Origin: Vibrio sp. STUT-A11
Lineage (GTDB): Bacteria; Pseudomonadota; Gammaproteobacteria; Enterobacterales; Vibrionaceae
DNA length: 64,000 nt
Assembly: GCF_026000435.1 (NCBI RefSeq)
Contig: NZ_AP026764.1
Span: 1,736,001-1,800,000, forward strand
Direction of reading: 5' to 3'
Part shown: positions 16,146-26,105 of the stretch, one piece after another
How positions within the stretch are numbered: position 1 is the stretch's first letter
Layout of the letters: each line of letters opens with the position of its first letter
Position numbers and translations under genes: made by a program
The notes under the pieces: model-generated
The model's database searches: none
What the model was told of the DNA's origin: nothing
What the model saw: the letters and a program-made list of their open reading frames with translations, nothing else

Positions 16146-17225
16146 TTAATTAGAGTACGGATCAACGGCGTCTCGTAGGCCGTCACCAAGTGCGTTAAAA
16201 CCTAATACGGCAACTAAGATGAAACCAACGGGGTACAGCAACCATGGGTAAGAGCCGATGGTTTGGAATTGTCCGGCAGCATTAAGCAGTGAGCCCCAGC
16301 TAAACATAGGTGCTTTTACTCCCACCGCTAAAAAGCTGAAGAAACTTTCGGTGAGTACGATGGTTGGCAACATAATTGTCGCAAGCACCACCACGTTACT
16401 GGTGACGTTTGGCAAAATATGACGGAGTACAATACGCATATCTTTTGCACCCACCGCTTTCGCAGCACGTATGTAGTCCAGGTTTCGCATCGACAGGGCT
16501 TGCGCGCGGACCTGACGGGCCACGAACGCCCACTGCAGTGAAGACAGAATAACGATGAGCATGATAAAGACGCTCAATGAGTCGGCTGTTTTTGGCAGCA
16601 CGGCAATCAACGCTAAATAAAGTGGAACCGCTGGAAAGGCTAACGCCAGCTCTGCAATTCGCTGTACGACGAAATCAAATCGGCCACCATAATAACCAGA
16701 TAGAATACCGACAACCGTACCAACAGAGACCACAACAAATACGACCGTAATCGCAAAGATCAACGTGATTCGACTACCGAAGAAACAACGAGCGAGCAAG
16801 TCACGTCCCAAGTTGTCTGAACCAAGCAAAAACAGTGGTGATCCGTCTTCTAACCCAACGAAATGAGTATTGAAGCTCATACCCAAAAACTCATACTCCC
16901 AGCCCTGATTAAAGAATACTAAATCAACACGGCTGTCCTTATTTTCTGTGACGACGGGTAAAAACGTAACAGGATCAAGATCAACGACTTTTTCATAAAC
17001 AAATGGTCGTAAGTGAAAATTACCATCCGTATCGAAGAAGTTAATATTCGCAGGTGCGTCATAAATATTTTCACTAAAACGAACCGTCGGATCGTTAGAG
17101 GAAAAGAACGGGGCGAATATGGACGTCAGGCCAAGAAGAGTAAGCAGAACCAAACTCATCAATGCCATTTTATTTCGTTTGAAACGTATCCAAACTAAAC
17201 TCGAGTAACTTTGTGATTGTTTCAT
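16146..17225 (-). CDS. ABC transporter permease, DppC/YejE type
   Basis: 359-aa inner-membrane permease. One N-terminal helix (MALMSLVLLTLLGLTSIF) is followed by a long periplasmic segment and then a block of transmembrane helices with the binding-protein-dependent transport motif (YIRAAKAVGAKDMRIVLRHILPN, about residue 255). It begins 9 bp after the partner permease and pairs with it in the channel. Substrate inferred as an alpha-galactoside from the operon. Confidence 0.83.
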   Translation of the reverse strand: MKQSQSYSSLVWIRFKRNKMALMSLVLLTLLGLTSIFAPFFSSNDPTVRFSENIYDAPANINFFDTDGNFHLRPFVYEKVVDLDPVTFLPVVTENKDSRVDLVFFNQGWEYEFLGMSFNTHFVGLEDGSPLFLLGSDNLGRDLLARCFFGSRITLIFAITVVFVVVSVGTVVGILSGYYGGRFDFVVQRIAELALAFPAVPLYLALIAVLPKTADSLSVFIMLIVILSSLQWAFVARQVRAQALSMRNLDYIRAAKAVGAKDMRIVLRHILPNVTSNVVVLATIMLPTIVLTESFFSFLAVGVKAPMFSWGSLLNAAGQFQTIGSYPWLLYPVGFILVAVLGFNALGDGLRDAVDPYSN

Positions 17226-17234
17226 GAGTACTAC

Positions 17235-18233
17235 CTACGATAAACGAATTCTAGGGTCTAAGATGGCTAACAATAAATCGGAGATTAAATTACCGATGAT
17301 GAGCAAAGCAGCCACTAGTAACATGATGGTGCCGATAACGTACGTATCCTGCTCTGCCATCGCCGAAATGATCAGAGGGCCAATGGTTGGAATCCCAAGT
17401 ACCATCGCAGCTTCCATTTCACCGGTAATCATGTAAGGCAATGCAACACCCTGATAAGAAATCAAACTATGTAAGGCATTCGGTACTGCGTGTTTATAAA
17501 TCACTTTGCTTTCGCGTAACCCTTTTGCACGAGCTGTTTCGATATATTGCATTTTTAAAATATCGAGCAAGTTACCGCGCATCAGTCGAAGGTTAAATGC
17601 CATACCACCGAAGGCGGCAATAAAGATGACTGGCCAGATGTGAACCAAGGTATCGAAGAACTTATTCCACGACATCGGCTCAAACAGATATTCGGGAGAG
17701 TTCATTGCGCCTATCGAGCCTATGTCCCAAGCGAAAATCATGAAATAAACAATAATAATCGCCATAACAAATCGAGGTACCGTCATCGCTATAAAGGACA
17801 ACAACGTTGCAACTCGGTCCCCAATTCTATTTTGGTTCCTCGCAGCAAATATCCCCGCAAACACCCCTAATAAAGTCGCTCCTATATGACACCCAAGGGC
17901 GATAAAAATCGTTCTTGGTAAACGTTCTCCAACCACATCCATAACCGGTTTGTTGTAAGCAAACGAATAACCAAAATCAAAATGAAAAACGATATTTTTT
18001 AACCAATTTGCGTACTGAGTTAGAACCGGTTCGTTTAAGCCGTAACGCTCACGAGCCGCATCCGCTAACTGCTGAGCCTGCTCCGGAGAAGCCCCACCCA
18101 TTGAAATCGCTTGGTTTTTAATTAAATCGCCGTAATCTCCATCTGGCAGTTGGATGATGACGAAAGTGATGGCGCTCAGCACAAGCAGTAAACCGATAGT
18201 GCTAAGTATCCGTTTAGTAATAAATTCAATCAT
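17235..18233 (-). CDS. ABC transporter permease, DppB/YejB type
   Basis: 332-aa inner-membrane permease starting MIEFITKRILSTIGLLLVLS, the usual DppB-like N-terminus. The ATG at 18233 has GGGATG upstream; a longer reading from 18299 would run through the intercistronic hairpin and is rejected. The EAA-type loop (YIETARAKGLRESKVIYKHA) is near the middle of the C-terminal half. It follows the binding-protein gene by 49 bp. Confidence 0.83.
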   Translation of the reverse strand: MIEFITKRILSTIGLLLVLSAITFVIIQLPDGDYGDLIKNQAISMGGASPEQAQQLADAARERYGLNEPVLTQYANWLKNIVFHFDFGYSFAYNKPVMDVVGERLPRTIFIALGCHIGATLLGVFAGIFAARNQNRIGDRVATLLSFIAMTVPRFVMAIIIVYFMIFAWDIGSIGAMNSPEYLFEPMSWNKFFDTLVHIWPVIFIAAFGGMAFNLRLMRGNLLDILKMQYIETARAKGLRESKVIYKHAVPNALHSLISYQGVALPYMITGEMEAAMVLGIPTIGPLIISAMAEQDTYVIGTIMLLVAALLIIGNLISDLLLAILDPRIRLS

Positions 18234-18249
18234 GTTACATCCCATATTC

Positions 18250-18272
18250 AGGCGGGAGATTGCTTCCCGCCT
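18250..18272 (-). other. Intercistronic hairpin after the binding-protein gene
   Basis: AGGCGGGA (18250-18257) / TCCCGCCT (18265-18272), loop 7 nt, no U-run. In ABC operons such hairpins often protect the upstream message so that the binding protein is made in excess over the permeases. Confidence 0.55.
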
Positions 18273-18282
18273 TATCCTTGTA

Positions 18283-20343
18283 TTACTTCTTAGTATCAAG
18301 CTTGTACTCAGGAACCGTGTGTGGCTGCAGTTCTTTTAGCTGCTGATCCTGAGGTACCCAAAAACGCTCACGCATGACGGCATCTTCCGCCCACTGATAC
18401 GCGGTAATTGGTGCGTTAGGCACGTTCTTGATGCGCTTATTGACAAGTAGTGCCCCTGGATAGGCGACTAAGCCGACGTGATAGACATTCTTGGTCATTT
18501 CATGGTTTAACTGACCAATAAGATCCGCTTGTTTCGCTGAATCACGCTCAGCGAATATCTCATGAGCTAAGGCCACCATCTTCTCTTCAAACGGCTGAAG
18601 TACTTGCGGTTTATTCTCGGTACCTCGGTGCCATACCGGACCGCTCTCCGCAATTGGCGCTAACCATTCCATACGTTGCATAGGAACGATTAATTCTTTG
18701 TCACTACGATTTAAACGCCAGTCAAAATCACCTGCGTCACGCGAAGAGTCTCCCTGAACGCTATCAAGTATTCTTGGGATAAGCTTGATGCCAATATCAG
18801 CCATCATCGACACTAAGTTTTCATTGAAAACACTATCGGCCGTTCCGTTACCACTGTTAAAAACAATCTCAACGTCATCGCCGTTATTAACATCTTTAGG
18901 GAAGTTCACAACACCATTACCATCGGAATCAATCAGGCCTAAGTCTGCTAAGTATTGTTTGGACAAGCTTGGGTTGTATGGGTAATAAACGACATCATCT
19001 TCTCGGTAAAATGCGGTTTCTGGGTGCAGACCACCCGCATATTCAGCCGTAAACGGACCTTTAACCAGTGCTTGCCCTAAGCTTTTTCTATCAATTGCAT
19101 GAGAAATCGCTTTACGGAATTTTAGGTCTCGATTGAGTTGTCGAATGGCCCCTTCTCGATCATCGCTCACAGATAACGTCGGGTTCATGTTCATCTGAAT
19201 TTGGAACGCCAGATTACGCGGCCCAAACATGGCTCGAGTTGGTGAATTAGGTGCAGCGAGTTTGCGCAACGTTTCAATGTATATCGGTGGGTTTTCCATA
19301 TTAGAAAAATCCGCACTGCCAGACATGGTTTCTAGAGTTCGTGACTCCCAGGTGGAAAGCTTGTAGCGCATTTCGTCGATATACGGCAGTTGGTGACCAG
19401 CTTCATCCACTTTCCAGTAGTAAGGGTTACGGCGCAGAACAATAATCTGATCGTCTTTATAGCTTACCGGAACCCATGGTCCCATCGTTACAGTAGGTAC
19501 TTCGCTAGCCGGTAACGCGTTACTAAAATCTTCAAACGTGACTTTATCGTTGTATTTTGGATGAAGTGGTTTGAGAATATGTGCAGGGCCTGGACAGAAT
19601 GTCATAAAGGCCATGTTATAAAGTGCCTGATTTTGAAATGCTTTCTCGAAATGCCAGCGAATGGTGTATTCGTCAACGATTTCTAGAGTCGCCCCTTCAC
19701 CCAATGCATTCTGAGAAGAGAAAGACGGAATTCTTGGCTCTAAAACCGTATCCTCCCAGTAAAAGCGCACATCTTCCGAGGTAAATGGTTCACCGTCTGA
19801 CCATTTAGCACCTTTAATAAGATGCATGGTTAATGCCTTACCATCATCAGACCATTCCCAGCTTTGCGCCAGATTCGGCAGCACTTCCAGCTCATCAGGT
19901 TTGATCTGATACATCGGACCAGTGCGTGTTAAACATTGCTGCACGGTATAATTGATACCACCCCACCCTTGAGAGTGAGCAGCAGACCAGTTCCAACCCT
20001 GAGGTCGGCCACCAATAACATGACGAAGAACGCCGCCGTAAACACCGACGCCATCAGGCATAGATGCCGTTTTTAATACCATTGGGACATCAGGTAAACG
20101 TTGTTCAACTGGCGGTAATTTCCCCGTATTTACGTAATTCTCGGTAACCCATTGAGGTTCAGAATAATGATCAAGTTTTTTAAACTCGACAATTTGGTCA
20201 GGCGAAAAATATTCAATAGATAGGCGATTTGGTATTTCCGAGGCTTTTGGAATTGTTGTCGCACCGTCTGGCAGCGTTTCCGATAATGCTGGAAAGCATA
20301 TGCATACAATTGAGATTCCTAATAGATGCTTCTTATAATTCAT
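18283..20343 (-). CDS. Periplasmic solute-binding protein of the peptide-transport family, AgpA-like (alpha-galactosides)
   Basis: 686-aa SBP_bac_5 protein with a signal peptide (MNYKKHLLGISIVCICFPALS). The start at 20343 is chosen because AAAGGA lies 9 nt upstream and the signal peptide begins there; the longer frame to 20448 runs into the operator region. At about 690 residues it is far longer than DppA/OppA (about 530) but matches the size of the Sinorhizobium alpha-galactoside-binding AgpA (family knowledge). Segments include LPNLAQSWEWSDDGKALTMHL, GAKWSDGEPFTSEDVRFYW and FRKAISHAIDRKSLGQAL. It is the first gene of a four-gene importer operon and is preceded by an operator shared with the alpha-galactosidase gene. 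Confidence 0.82.
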   Translation of the reverse strand: MNYKKHLLGISIVCICFPALSETLPDGATTIPKASEIPNRLSIEYFSPDQIVEFKKLDHYSEPQWVTENYVNTGKLPPVEQRLPDVPMVLKTASMPDGVGVYGGVLRHVIGGRPQGWNWSAAHSQGWGGINYTVQQCLTRTGPMYQIKPDELEVLPNLAQSWEWSDDGKALTMHLIKGAKWSDGEPFTSEDVRFYWEDTVLEPRIPSFSSQNALGEGATLEIVDEYTIRWHFEKAFQNQALYNMAFMTFCPGPAHILKPLHPKYNDKVTFEDFSNALPASEVPTVTMGPWVPVSYKDDQIIVLRRNPYYWKVDEAGHQLPYIDEMRYKLSTWESRTLETMSGSADFSNMENPPIYIETLRKLAAPNSPTRAMFGPRNLAFQIQMNMNPTLSVSDDREGAIRQLNRDLKFRKAISHAIDRKSLGQALVKGPFTAEYAGGLHPETAFYREDDVVYYPYNPSLSKQYLADLGLIDSDGNGVVNFPKDVNNGDDVEIVFNSGNGTADSVFNENLVSMMADIGIKLIPRILDSVQGDSSRDAGDFDWRLNRSDKELIVPMQRMEWLAPIAESGPVWHRGTENKPQVLQPFEEKMVALAHEIFAERDSAKQADLIGQLNHEMTKNVYHVGLVAYPGALLVNKRIKNVPNAPITAYQWAEDAVMRERFWVPQDQQLKELQPHTVPEYKLDTKK

Positions 20344-20410
20344 TATGCACGGTCCTTTAATAATTAGGTGGTAGAGTACGTGTTCTTTCTTTTGTTTATT
20401 CAAATTATCC

Positions 20411-20474
20411 GACTCTTGAATTATCATCAAATCCAGTTCTGCCCTCACATCACCAATTCTTACTTTTCAAGAGT
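20411..20474 (-). promoter_or_regulatory. Conserved operator of the alpha-galactoside regulon, copy 1
   Basis: Five word blocks (GACTCTT, TCATCAAATC, CACATCACCAA, CTTACTTTT, AAGAGT) occur in the same order and with identical spacing (6, 12, 2 and 1 nt) in the segment at 26106-26169. The outer blocks are inverted repeats of each other. It lies 68 bp upstream of the binding-protein start and is most likely the binding region of the MelR-like regulator encoded at 26313. Confidence 0.7.
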
Positions 20475-20624
20475 AAATGAACTAATTCTTTGCATCAGCC
20501 CACTCCATCAGTGCATAAGCGGTTACACATATATCTCAATTCACATCATTAGTTAGGCTCAACATAAAATAACCTTCATCATCACAATTTAATTCTTACT
20601 ATTTTACACAATGAACCATAAAAA

Positions 20625-20640
20625 CATTACGTAGATCACA
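20625..20640. promoter_or_regulatory. Candidate CRP site (one good half)
   Basis: The right half TAGATCACA, followed by TTAAT, fits the CRP consensus; the left half CATTA is weak. Similar half-sites lie before the alpha-galactosidase and dal genes. Confidence 0.25.
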
Positions 20641-20988
20641 TTAATAGTTCTCTTGAATAGTCAGATTCAACATCACTATTTATCAAGAGAGCCGACTCTC
20701 CTTCAGCAGCCGCACAACTGATAGCTGTTATAAAAATAATAGACTGATGGGTAAAATTACGTGCAGTAATCTTATGGATATGGAGATATCGAAAGTTAAC
20801 TTTTCCGCTACAGAGAAGTTTGAGAAGAAAACAGAAGGGAATAAGAAACACCGGCACGCAGACTGATTAGAAACAAGCAACTTAATGGATACTTAAACAC
20901 TATTGTTAACGTTGTAGACGTGATGGGAAGTAATTAAGGCATAACTGACGTCTAAGAAGGTGGTTTGGTGATGAACAAGCCATAGTTG

Positions 20989-21025
20989 ATTTCAATAAAG
21001 AATGTATTGGTTAACCAACTATGGC
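20989..21025 (-). other. Hairpin downstream of the porin gene
   Basis: GCCATAGTTG (20989-20998) / CAACTATGGC (21016-21025), a perfect 10-bp stem with a 17-nt loop, 24 bp past the porin stop. It lacks a clear U-run, so it may be a weak terminator or an mRNA-stabilising end. Confidence 0.45.
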
Positions 21026-21048
21026 GGAAGTTATCTTATCTACAACGG

Positions 21049-22167
21049 CTAGAACGCGTAGAACAAACGAATTCTTGCTCCCATATCTTCATCTTCAGTA
21101 AAGTTGGTATCAGGTTGCAGCTGAGTGAGTTCGTTGGTGATGCACGTGTAATAGGAGCCAAATAAAATATCAAAGTCTTTAACTTCCAGTACATCTCTCA
21201 ATGCGTAAGATGCGTAAACTGTCGCCACTTCAACATTGCCATCCACCCAGCCAGAGAGCTCTTTGTTGTCGTATTTATTCTCTGCGTACACATAGCCTAT
21301 ACCGACGTTATTCCAAAGCGCGTTTATACCAGTACTAAAGTTGGTTTCATCAACAGCGTCTAGGTAAGCGACATTGACGTTAACCGACCAACCATCGTTA
21401 GACCAATTACCAGTGACGCCGTAGCCCGTACGGTCAGAGATATCAACACCATTTGCGACAACAGCATTAGAAACTAAATTTGTTTCCATAGCGGCGGCAA
21501 GGCGGAATTGGCCCAATTCGTAAGCAACAAGAGGACGAACTAAAAAAGAGTCTTTGCTTTTATCGATTTCGTGACCATGATATGTGCCATCAACACCATC
21601 CCTAAACAGGTTAGAGCGATCACCCATCATCGAACCCAGTTCAACATAGAGGTTGCCAAACGTCTGGTGATACATCAACTGACCATCAGAACCACGACCA
21701 CGCGCTTCTTTCATTTGGTATGTGTATGCCCAGCCATCGGTATAAAGGTCATTAGAGGTATCACCCGAATATTCGAGGAATACGTCCAAACCTACAGGGA
21801 ACATATCTGCCCCCTCAAAACGACCGGCTTTGATCGCCCAGCCATCCTTTTTGCCAAACTCAAAGTACGCATCATCTAATACCACATTGCCCGTACTTTC
21901 AAATAGTGGTTGTGCCTTAACACCGACAAAATAATCTTTATCTGTGTACTTTTCTCCTGCAAATTCTATCAGCACACGACCATCTTGGTTAAATTCCTGA
22001 TCACCAGATGGGTTTGACTCACGATCACGGAAGTTAAAGTTTAATTCAACATTGCCAGCAATAGAAAAGTTGCCTAGTTCATTATCAATGATCTTTACAC
22101 CAGCATTTGCAGACAATGCAAAAGAAACACAGACAGCACCCAGAGATAGTTTAAATGTTCTGTTCAT
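21049..22167 (-). CDS. Outer-membrane carbohydrate porin
   Basis: 372-aa beta-barrel protein with a signal peptide (MNRTFKLSLGAVCVSFALSANA, cleavage near residue 22), alternating amphipathic strands throughout and the C-terminal phenylalanine (RIRLFYAF) needed for BAM insertion. It lies between the ABC importer operon and the MelB-like symporter gene on the same strand, so it probably lets raffinose-size sugars cross the outer membrane, a role like that of RafY. I do not recognise a named family member, and specificity is inferred from position. Confidence 0.75.
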   Translation of the reverse strand: MNRTFKLSLGAVCVSFALSANAGVKIIDNELGNFSIAGNVELNFNFRDRESNPSGDQEFNQDGRVLIEFAGEKYTDKDYFVGVKAQPLFESTGNVVLDDAYFEFGKKDGWAIKAGRFEGADMFPVGLDVFLEYSGDTSNDLYTDGWAYTYQMKEARGRGSDGQLMYHQTFGNLYVELGSMMGDRSNLFRDGVDGTYHGHEIDKSKDSFLVRPLVAYELGQFRLAAAMETNLVSNAVVANGVDISDRTGYGVTGNWSNDGWSVNVNVAYLDAVDETNFSTGINALWNNVGIGYVYAENKYDNKELSGWVDGNVEVATVYASYALRDVLEVKDFDILFGSYYTCITNELTQLQPDTNFTEDEDMGARIRLFYAF

Positions 22168-22467
22168 AAATTTACCTATATTTGTTTTTATTAAATGTTG
22201 GAATTTAAGAAATATAAATCCCAGCCCTTTCGTAAAAAGACAATCATTCCGTTACTGAATTATTTTTTCTTACTGTTCTTAATTTACTTTTAATTAAATC
22301 ATTTAGTAGGGTTAATTACCAATATAGAGTTAATTACTAATAAATTACACACAGCATTATTACAGTAAAAACTTCACTATTAATTTAGATAAGGTATTAG
22401 CTACATTATAATATTGTTATATTTCTCCTCTATATATTAAATAGAATTACAATTAAAGATAGTTAAC
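22168..22467. other. AT-rich gap before the porin gene
   Basis: 300 bp, very AT-rich, no ORF. It contains a 14-bp direct repeat (22311-22342). The 64-bp operator found at 20411 and 26106 is not present here. Confidence 0.5.
22311..22342. promoter_or_regulatory. Direct repeats GTTAATTACNAATA
   Basis: GTTAATTACCAATA at 22311-22324 and GTTAATTACTAATA at 22329-22342, 18 bp apart, about 145-175 bp upstream of the porin start. Possible regulator half-sites. Confidence 0.35.
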
Positions 22468-23847
22468 TTAGTTACTAAGCAATATTGGTCGTTTAAATCC
22501 ATATCGCTCCATCGCTGTTTCAATTTTATTTTTATCGAAGCCATCATGAAGACGATAGAATTTACGGTAAACAACCAAACTGGCTATCATTAATAACGTC
22601 GGTACCCAAATCATCATGAACTCCAAACCTGCAATGGTTTCGCTACTTTGAACTTCATTGGGGATGTAGCCAACGAATGACAAGCCAACACCTACAACAA
22701 ACCCACCAGCTGCACCTGCAAACTTAACCAACATGGTTTGTACCGAGAAGATCACACTCTCGCTTCGGTGACCTGTCTTATATTCTCCATAATCGACAAC
22801 ATCAGCCAACATTACGGTCTGAAGTGCATTTACAATACCCACACCATAGGATTTCGCGGCAGCTCCCATGGCTATCAGAAGTACGCTACCAGGAACAAAG
22901 GCACGCATTACATACAATAGAACGCAAGATAAAATCGCAAGACCACAAGCAATTAGCCAAAGGTTTTTACGAGGGAATAACTTTGCTATATAAGGAAAAG
23001 TAATGACACCAATGAATTCAGCAATCCCTGACACCATCATATAAGTAGAAAACAATTCAGCCTTATTCAAAGCATAAGTGAAGTAGTAGATTGCAAAGCC
23101 ACCAAATATCATATTGGCAATTTGGAATGTCAATACTGAACTGATTAATACTTTGAGTTGGTCATTAGACTTTAAAATATCACCCACATCTTTTAAGTTA
23201 AATTTTTCGGTTGTTTTATCAATGGTCACACTCTCTTTAACATTTCTTGCCACTAAGAATGCACTCATAATAAACAGTACAGCAATTAATATCGCGAGGT
23301 TGGAGAAGCCTTCTCCCTGATCTCCATTACCTAACTTGCCAATGATAGTCAGGCCATAAGTACCAGTTAAAAACCATGCAAGACTGGCAAACATACGTGG
23401 CCAAATGACGAGTTTCTCTCTTTCCTGACGAGAACTGGAGAGTGCAGGTATCATAGACCAGTACGGAATATCCATAATCGTATAGGTCAATCCCCACAAA
23501 ATATAAGCAGCTGCTGCATATATATAAAGTGGTGTACCTTCAAAAGTATGTGTACGGAATAAAGCGATTAGAACAACTGCATTTATAAGTGTACCAATGA
23601 CAATCCAAGGGCGAAACTTGCCAAATCTTGACCGTGTGTTATCAACGATCATTCCCATCATTGGGTCAGTGACTGCATCAATGATTCTCGCCGCCAAAAA
23701 AATAGTGCCGATAAAGCCTGCCGAGAGACCCGCCACATCGGTAAAGTAAAACATTAAAAAGATATAAATAGGTGCACAGGCGAAATCTTTACCTAATGCA
23801 GCAAGTCCGTAGGATGCTTTGGTTTTTAGCGTTATTTGATTAGACAT
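22468..23847 (-). CDS. MelB-like glycoside:cation symporter (GPH family)
   Basis: 459-aa inner-membrane symporter with about 12 helices. The helix II acidic motif IDAVTDPMMG, followed by DNTRSRFGKFRPWI, is the melibiose-permease signature that binds the coupling cation. It starts at the ATG at 23847 (AGGG upstream); a start at 23868 has no ribosome site. It lies about 90 bp downstream of the alpha-galactosidase and is probably co-transcribed with it. It likely imports melibiose or raffinose with sodium or protons, giving the cell a second uptake route beside the ABC importer. Confidence 0.85.
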   Translation of the reverse strand: MSNQITLKTKASYGLAALGKDFACAPIYIFLMFYFTDVAGLSAGFIGTIFLAARIIDAVTDPMMGMIVDNTRSRFGKFRPWIVIGTLINAVVLIALFRTHTFEGTPLYIYAAAAYILWGLTYTIMDIPYWSMIPALSSSRQEREKLVIWPRMFASLAWFLTGTYGLTIIGKLGNGDQGEGFSNLAILIAVLFIMSAFLVARNVKESVTIDKTTEKFNLKDVGDILKSNDQLKVLISSVLTFQIANMIFGGFAIYYFTYALNKAELFSTYMMVSGIAEFIGVITFPYIAKLFPRKNLWLIACGLAILSCVLLYVMRAFVPGSVLLIAMGAAAKSYGVGIVNALQTVMLADVVDYGEYKTGHRSESVIFSVQTMLVKFAGAAGGFVVGVGLSFVGYIPNEVQSSETIAGLEFMMIWVPTLLMIASLVVYRKFYRLHDGFDKNKIETAMERYGFKRPILLSN

Positions 23848-23937
23848 TTTACTACCCTGTTCTGTCATCGGAATAGTTGGCTACCAATAACTATTCATTG
23901 ATAGCCAAAACCGTTTTTAATTATTCGAAGTACTGAA

Positions 23938-26055
23938 TCAATTTACCTTTTCAACTTTGATTAACATCGCAGTTTCTGGGTCGAGTAGCGGCATACTTAA
24001 GCCCACCTCTTTGCACCACTCACCACTAAGTTCACACCCAGCTTCAGTCCAAGGTGGTTGGAACACGACAATGTCGTTGTAGTTCGCAGGCTTGTCTAAA
24101 ACATAGATACGGTAAGTTGCTTTATCATCCAGACCAAGTATTCGCAGGTTGCCGCTCAATGAGTGCGTTGGCATATCCAACTGTGCGACCATAACCACTG
24201 CTTCAGATTGATCTTCCGATACCACTGATAACACTTGATGTGAACTGTCATCCGTTGGTGTTCGCCACATTTTGCCCGTGTGTAGTAACGACCTTAATTG
24301 CTTGTGTAAAGCAACATAATGAGCAAAGTTTGCTTTTTCATTGCTATCTTCTTTCACCGGATCAAGCTCTATTCCCATATGACCAAACAGTGCCGTCAAT
24401 CCACGGAACTCAATGCTATGACGGCGGCGAGTACAATGACAGTTATCAGACCCAATATGGCTGCCCATCACTTCTGGCGGGAAGAAGTAACTCATACCAC
24501 GTTGGATACCTTGTCTTTCTAAAGCATCGTTATTATCCGAAGGCCAGAAGCGATCAGTGCGTTTTAAAATTTCGTAGTCAATACGACCACCGCCACCTGC
24601 GCAAGACTCTATACTGACGAGAGGGAATTTCGCTCTGACCTTATCGACTAACTGGTAGTAACGCTCCGTTTGTTTGCGTCCAGATGCCACGCCATCATGC
24701 GCCGGCTGGACGATTTCACGGTTCATATCCCACTTGATGTAACGAATATTGTAGGTGCTTAAGAAATGCTCCAGTCGTTCATATAAGAAGTTGAATGCAT
24801 CATCGTTTTGTAAATCAATAACATGTTGGTGTCTGCCTGTCGGTTGATCATAACCATCGACAGCCAGTAGCCAATCAGGATGTTCACGGAATAAATCTGA
24901 GTCTTTGTTGATCATTTCTGGTTCAAACCACAACCCAAATTCCATGCCCAACGCGTTAACGTGATCGACAACCGGCTCTAGACCATTCGGGTATTTGCGC
25001 TCATCCAGGAACCAGTCCCCCAATGCCGCAGTGTCATCGTCACGACCTCTGAACCATCCGTCATCGATGATAAAACGCTCTACTCCCATCTCTGCTGCTT
25101 GAGAAGCCATTTCCATGATGTATTCAGGATCGTGATCAAAATAGATCCCTTCCCATGTATTCAAATGCACCGGACGTAACTTCTTCTTAAAATCTTCAGC
25201 GATGATCGACTGTCTTACATGCGCATGGAAGTGATGGCTCATCTCGTTGAGTCCGTTCTCACTGTAACTCGCATACAACCATGGCGTAGAGATACTTTCC
25301 CCTTTTTGCAACGCGACTTCTCCAGGGAAATAAATCACTTCTGCTTGCATCGTACGACGACCATCGGTTTTTACATCGGCACGTAATCGATGGTTACCAC
25401 TCCAAGCAAAATGGAAGCCCCAAACATCACCTTGAGTCTCCGTAAAGCTGGACGTTCCAGCAACCATTGCCGGATAGTGTTCATGAGACGTTCTTCCGCG
25501 TCTGTTTTCTTGCTGATAGCCGTTGTGAAGAAGTGGCTGACGTTGCGTTTGAAACTCTCGTGCCCAGCGGCCATGGAACGTCATGAGTTCATTGACTCTT
25601 ACAGGTAACGGCATTGAGTTCGCAAAGCGATTGACAAAGTATTTCCCTACCTTGAGGTTGGTTAATGTGTGGCGTGTTTTAACAACATCAAATTCGTCTA
25701 AACAAATTTCCGTCAACAGCTGTAAACCAGCTTGTTCATCTTCACTTGTAAGACTGATTTGGGTATCAGTTTGTTGAATATTTTTTAGGAAGAATACTGG
25801 CGCCCAATCCAGACCATCACGGTGACCTTCTAAGCCAGGGCTGCTGAATACACCACGGCCAAGCTCAGGCAGCGTAGTCATTGCGACATCTTTATCTAAG
25901 CGTCCATGCGGTACCGGACGATGCAAAGCTGTGCGAAAATTGTTTAAGCCGCCACTGACTTGCTTACCCCAGTGTAGAATTTCTGCAAAGTCGCCAACCT
26001 CAATAATCAGTTGGGACTTCGTTCCGCTTAACTCAATTAGTTTTTTCTCTTTCAT
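23938..26055 (-). CDS. Alpha-galactosidase, GH36 (RafA-like)
   Basis: 705-aa cytoplasmic GH36 enzyme that removes alpha-1,6-galactose from melibiose and raffinose. The length agrees with E. coli RafA (about 708). Motifs: FIIDDGWF, the nucleophile in KWDMNRE (Asp near residue 442), SCAGGGGRIDYEIL and the acid/base in PSDNNDALERQ (Asp near 504). No signal peptide, so the sugars must be imported intact. It is transcribed divergently from the MelR-like regulator, and its upstream region carries the operator shared with the ABC operon. Unlike the classical melibiose operon, the hydrolase is GH36, not the GH4 MelA. Confidence 0.92.
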   Translation of the reverse strand: MKEKKLIELSGTKSQLIIEVGDFAEILHWGKQVSGGLNNFRTALHRPVPHGRLDKDVAMTTLPELGRGVFSSPGLEGHRDGLDWAPVFFLKNIQQTDTQISLTSEDEQAGLQLLTEICLDEFDVVKTRHTLTNLKVGKYFVNRFANSMPLPVRVNELMTFHGRWAREFQTQRQPLLHNGYQQENRRGRTSHEHYPAMVAGTSSFTETQGDVWGFHFAWSGNHRLRADVKTDGRRTMQAEVIYFPGEVALQKGESISTPWLYASYSENGLNEMSHHFHAHVRQSIIAEDFKKKLRPVHLNTWEGIYFDHDPEYIMEMASQAAEMGVERFIIDDGWFRGRDDDTAALGDWFLDERKYPNGLEPVVDHVNALGMEFGLWFEPEMINKDSDLFREHPDWLLAVDGYDQPTGRHQHVIDLQNDDAFNFLYERLEHFLSTYNIRYIKWDMNREIVQPAHDGVASGRKQTERYYQLVDKVRAKFPLVSIESCAGGGGRIDYEILKRTDRFWPSDNNDALERQGIQRGMSYFFPPEVMGSHIGSDNCHCTRRRHSIEFRGLTALFGHMGIELDPVKEDSNEKANFAHYVALHKQLRSLLHTGKMWRTPTDDSSHQVLSVVSEDQSEAVVMVAQLDMPTHSLSGNLRILGLDDKATYRIYVLDKPANYNDIVVFQPPWTEAGCELSGEWCKEVGLSMPLLDPETAMLIKVEKVN

Positions 26056-26105
26056 TACATCTTACTCGACATGTGGCAAACGATTAACTTGCTGTCAAAT
26101 TAAAC

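Larger units (their letters stand above)
20344..21048. other. Promoter region of the ABC operon and 3' side of the porin gene
   Basis: 705 bp without a convincing gene. It contains the conserved operator (20411-20474), a possible CRP half-site (20625-20640) and a hairpin downstream of the porin (20989-21025). A 73-codon minus-strand frame at 20636-20857 has no ribosome site and looks like chance. Confidence 0.55.

Noticed and set aside
18234..18299. N-terminal extension of the DppB-type permease
   Set aside because: It would be read through the intercistronic hairpin and the end of the binding-protein gene; the ATG at 18233 has a proper ribosome site and the normal family N-terminus.
20636..20857. 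73-codon minus-strand ORF upstream of the ABC operon
   Set aside because: No ribosome site, odd composition and no recognised family; the region is better explained as promoter DNA.
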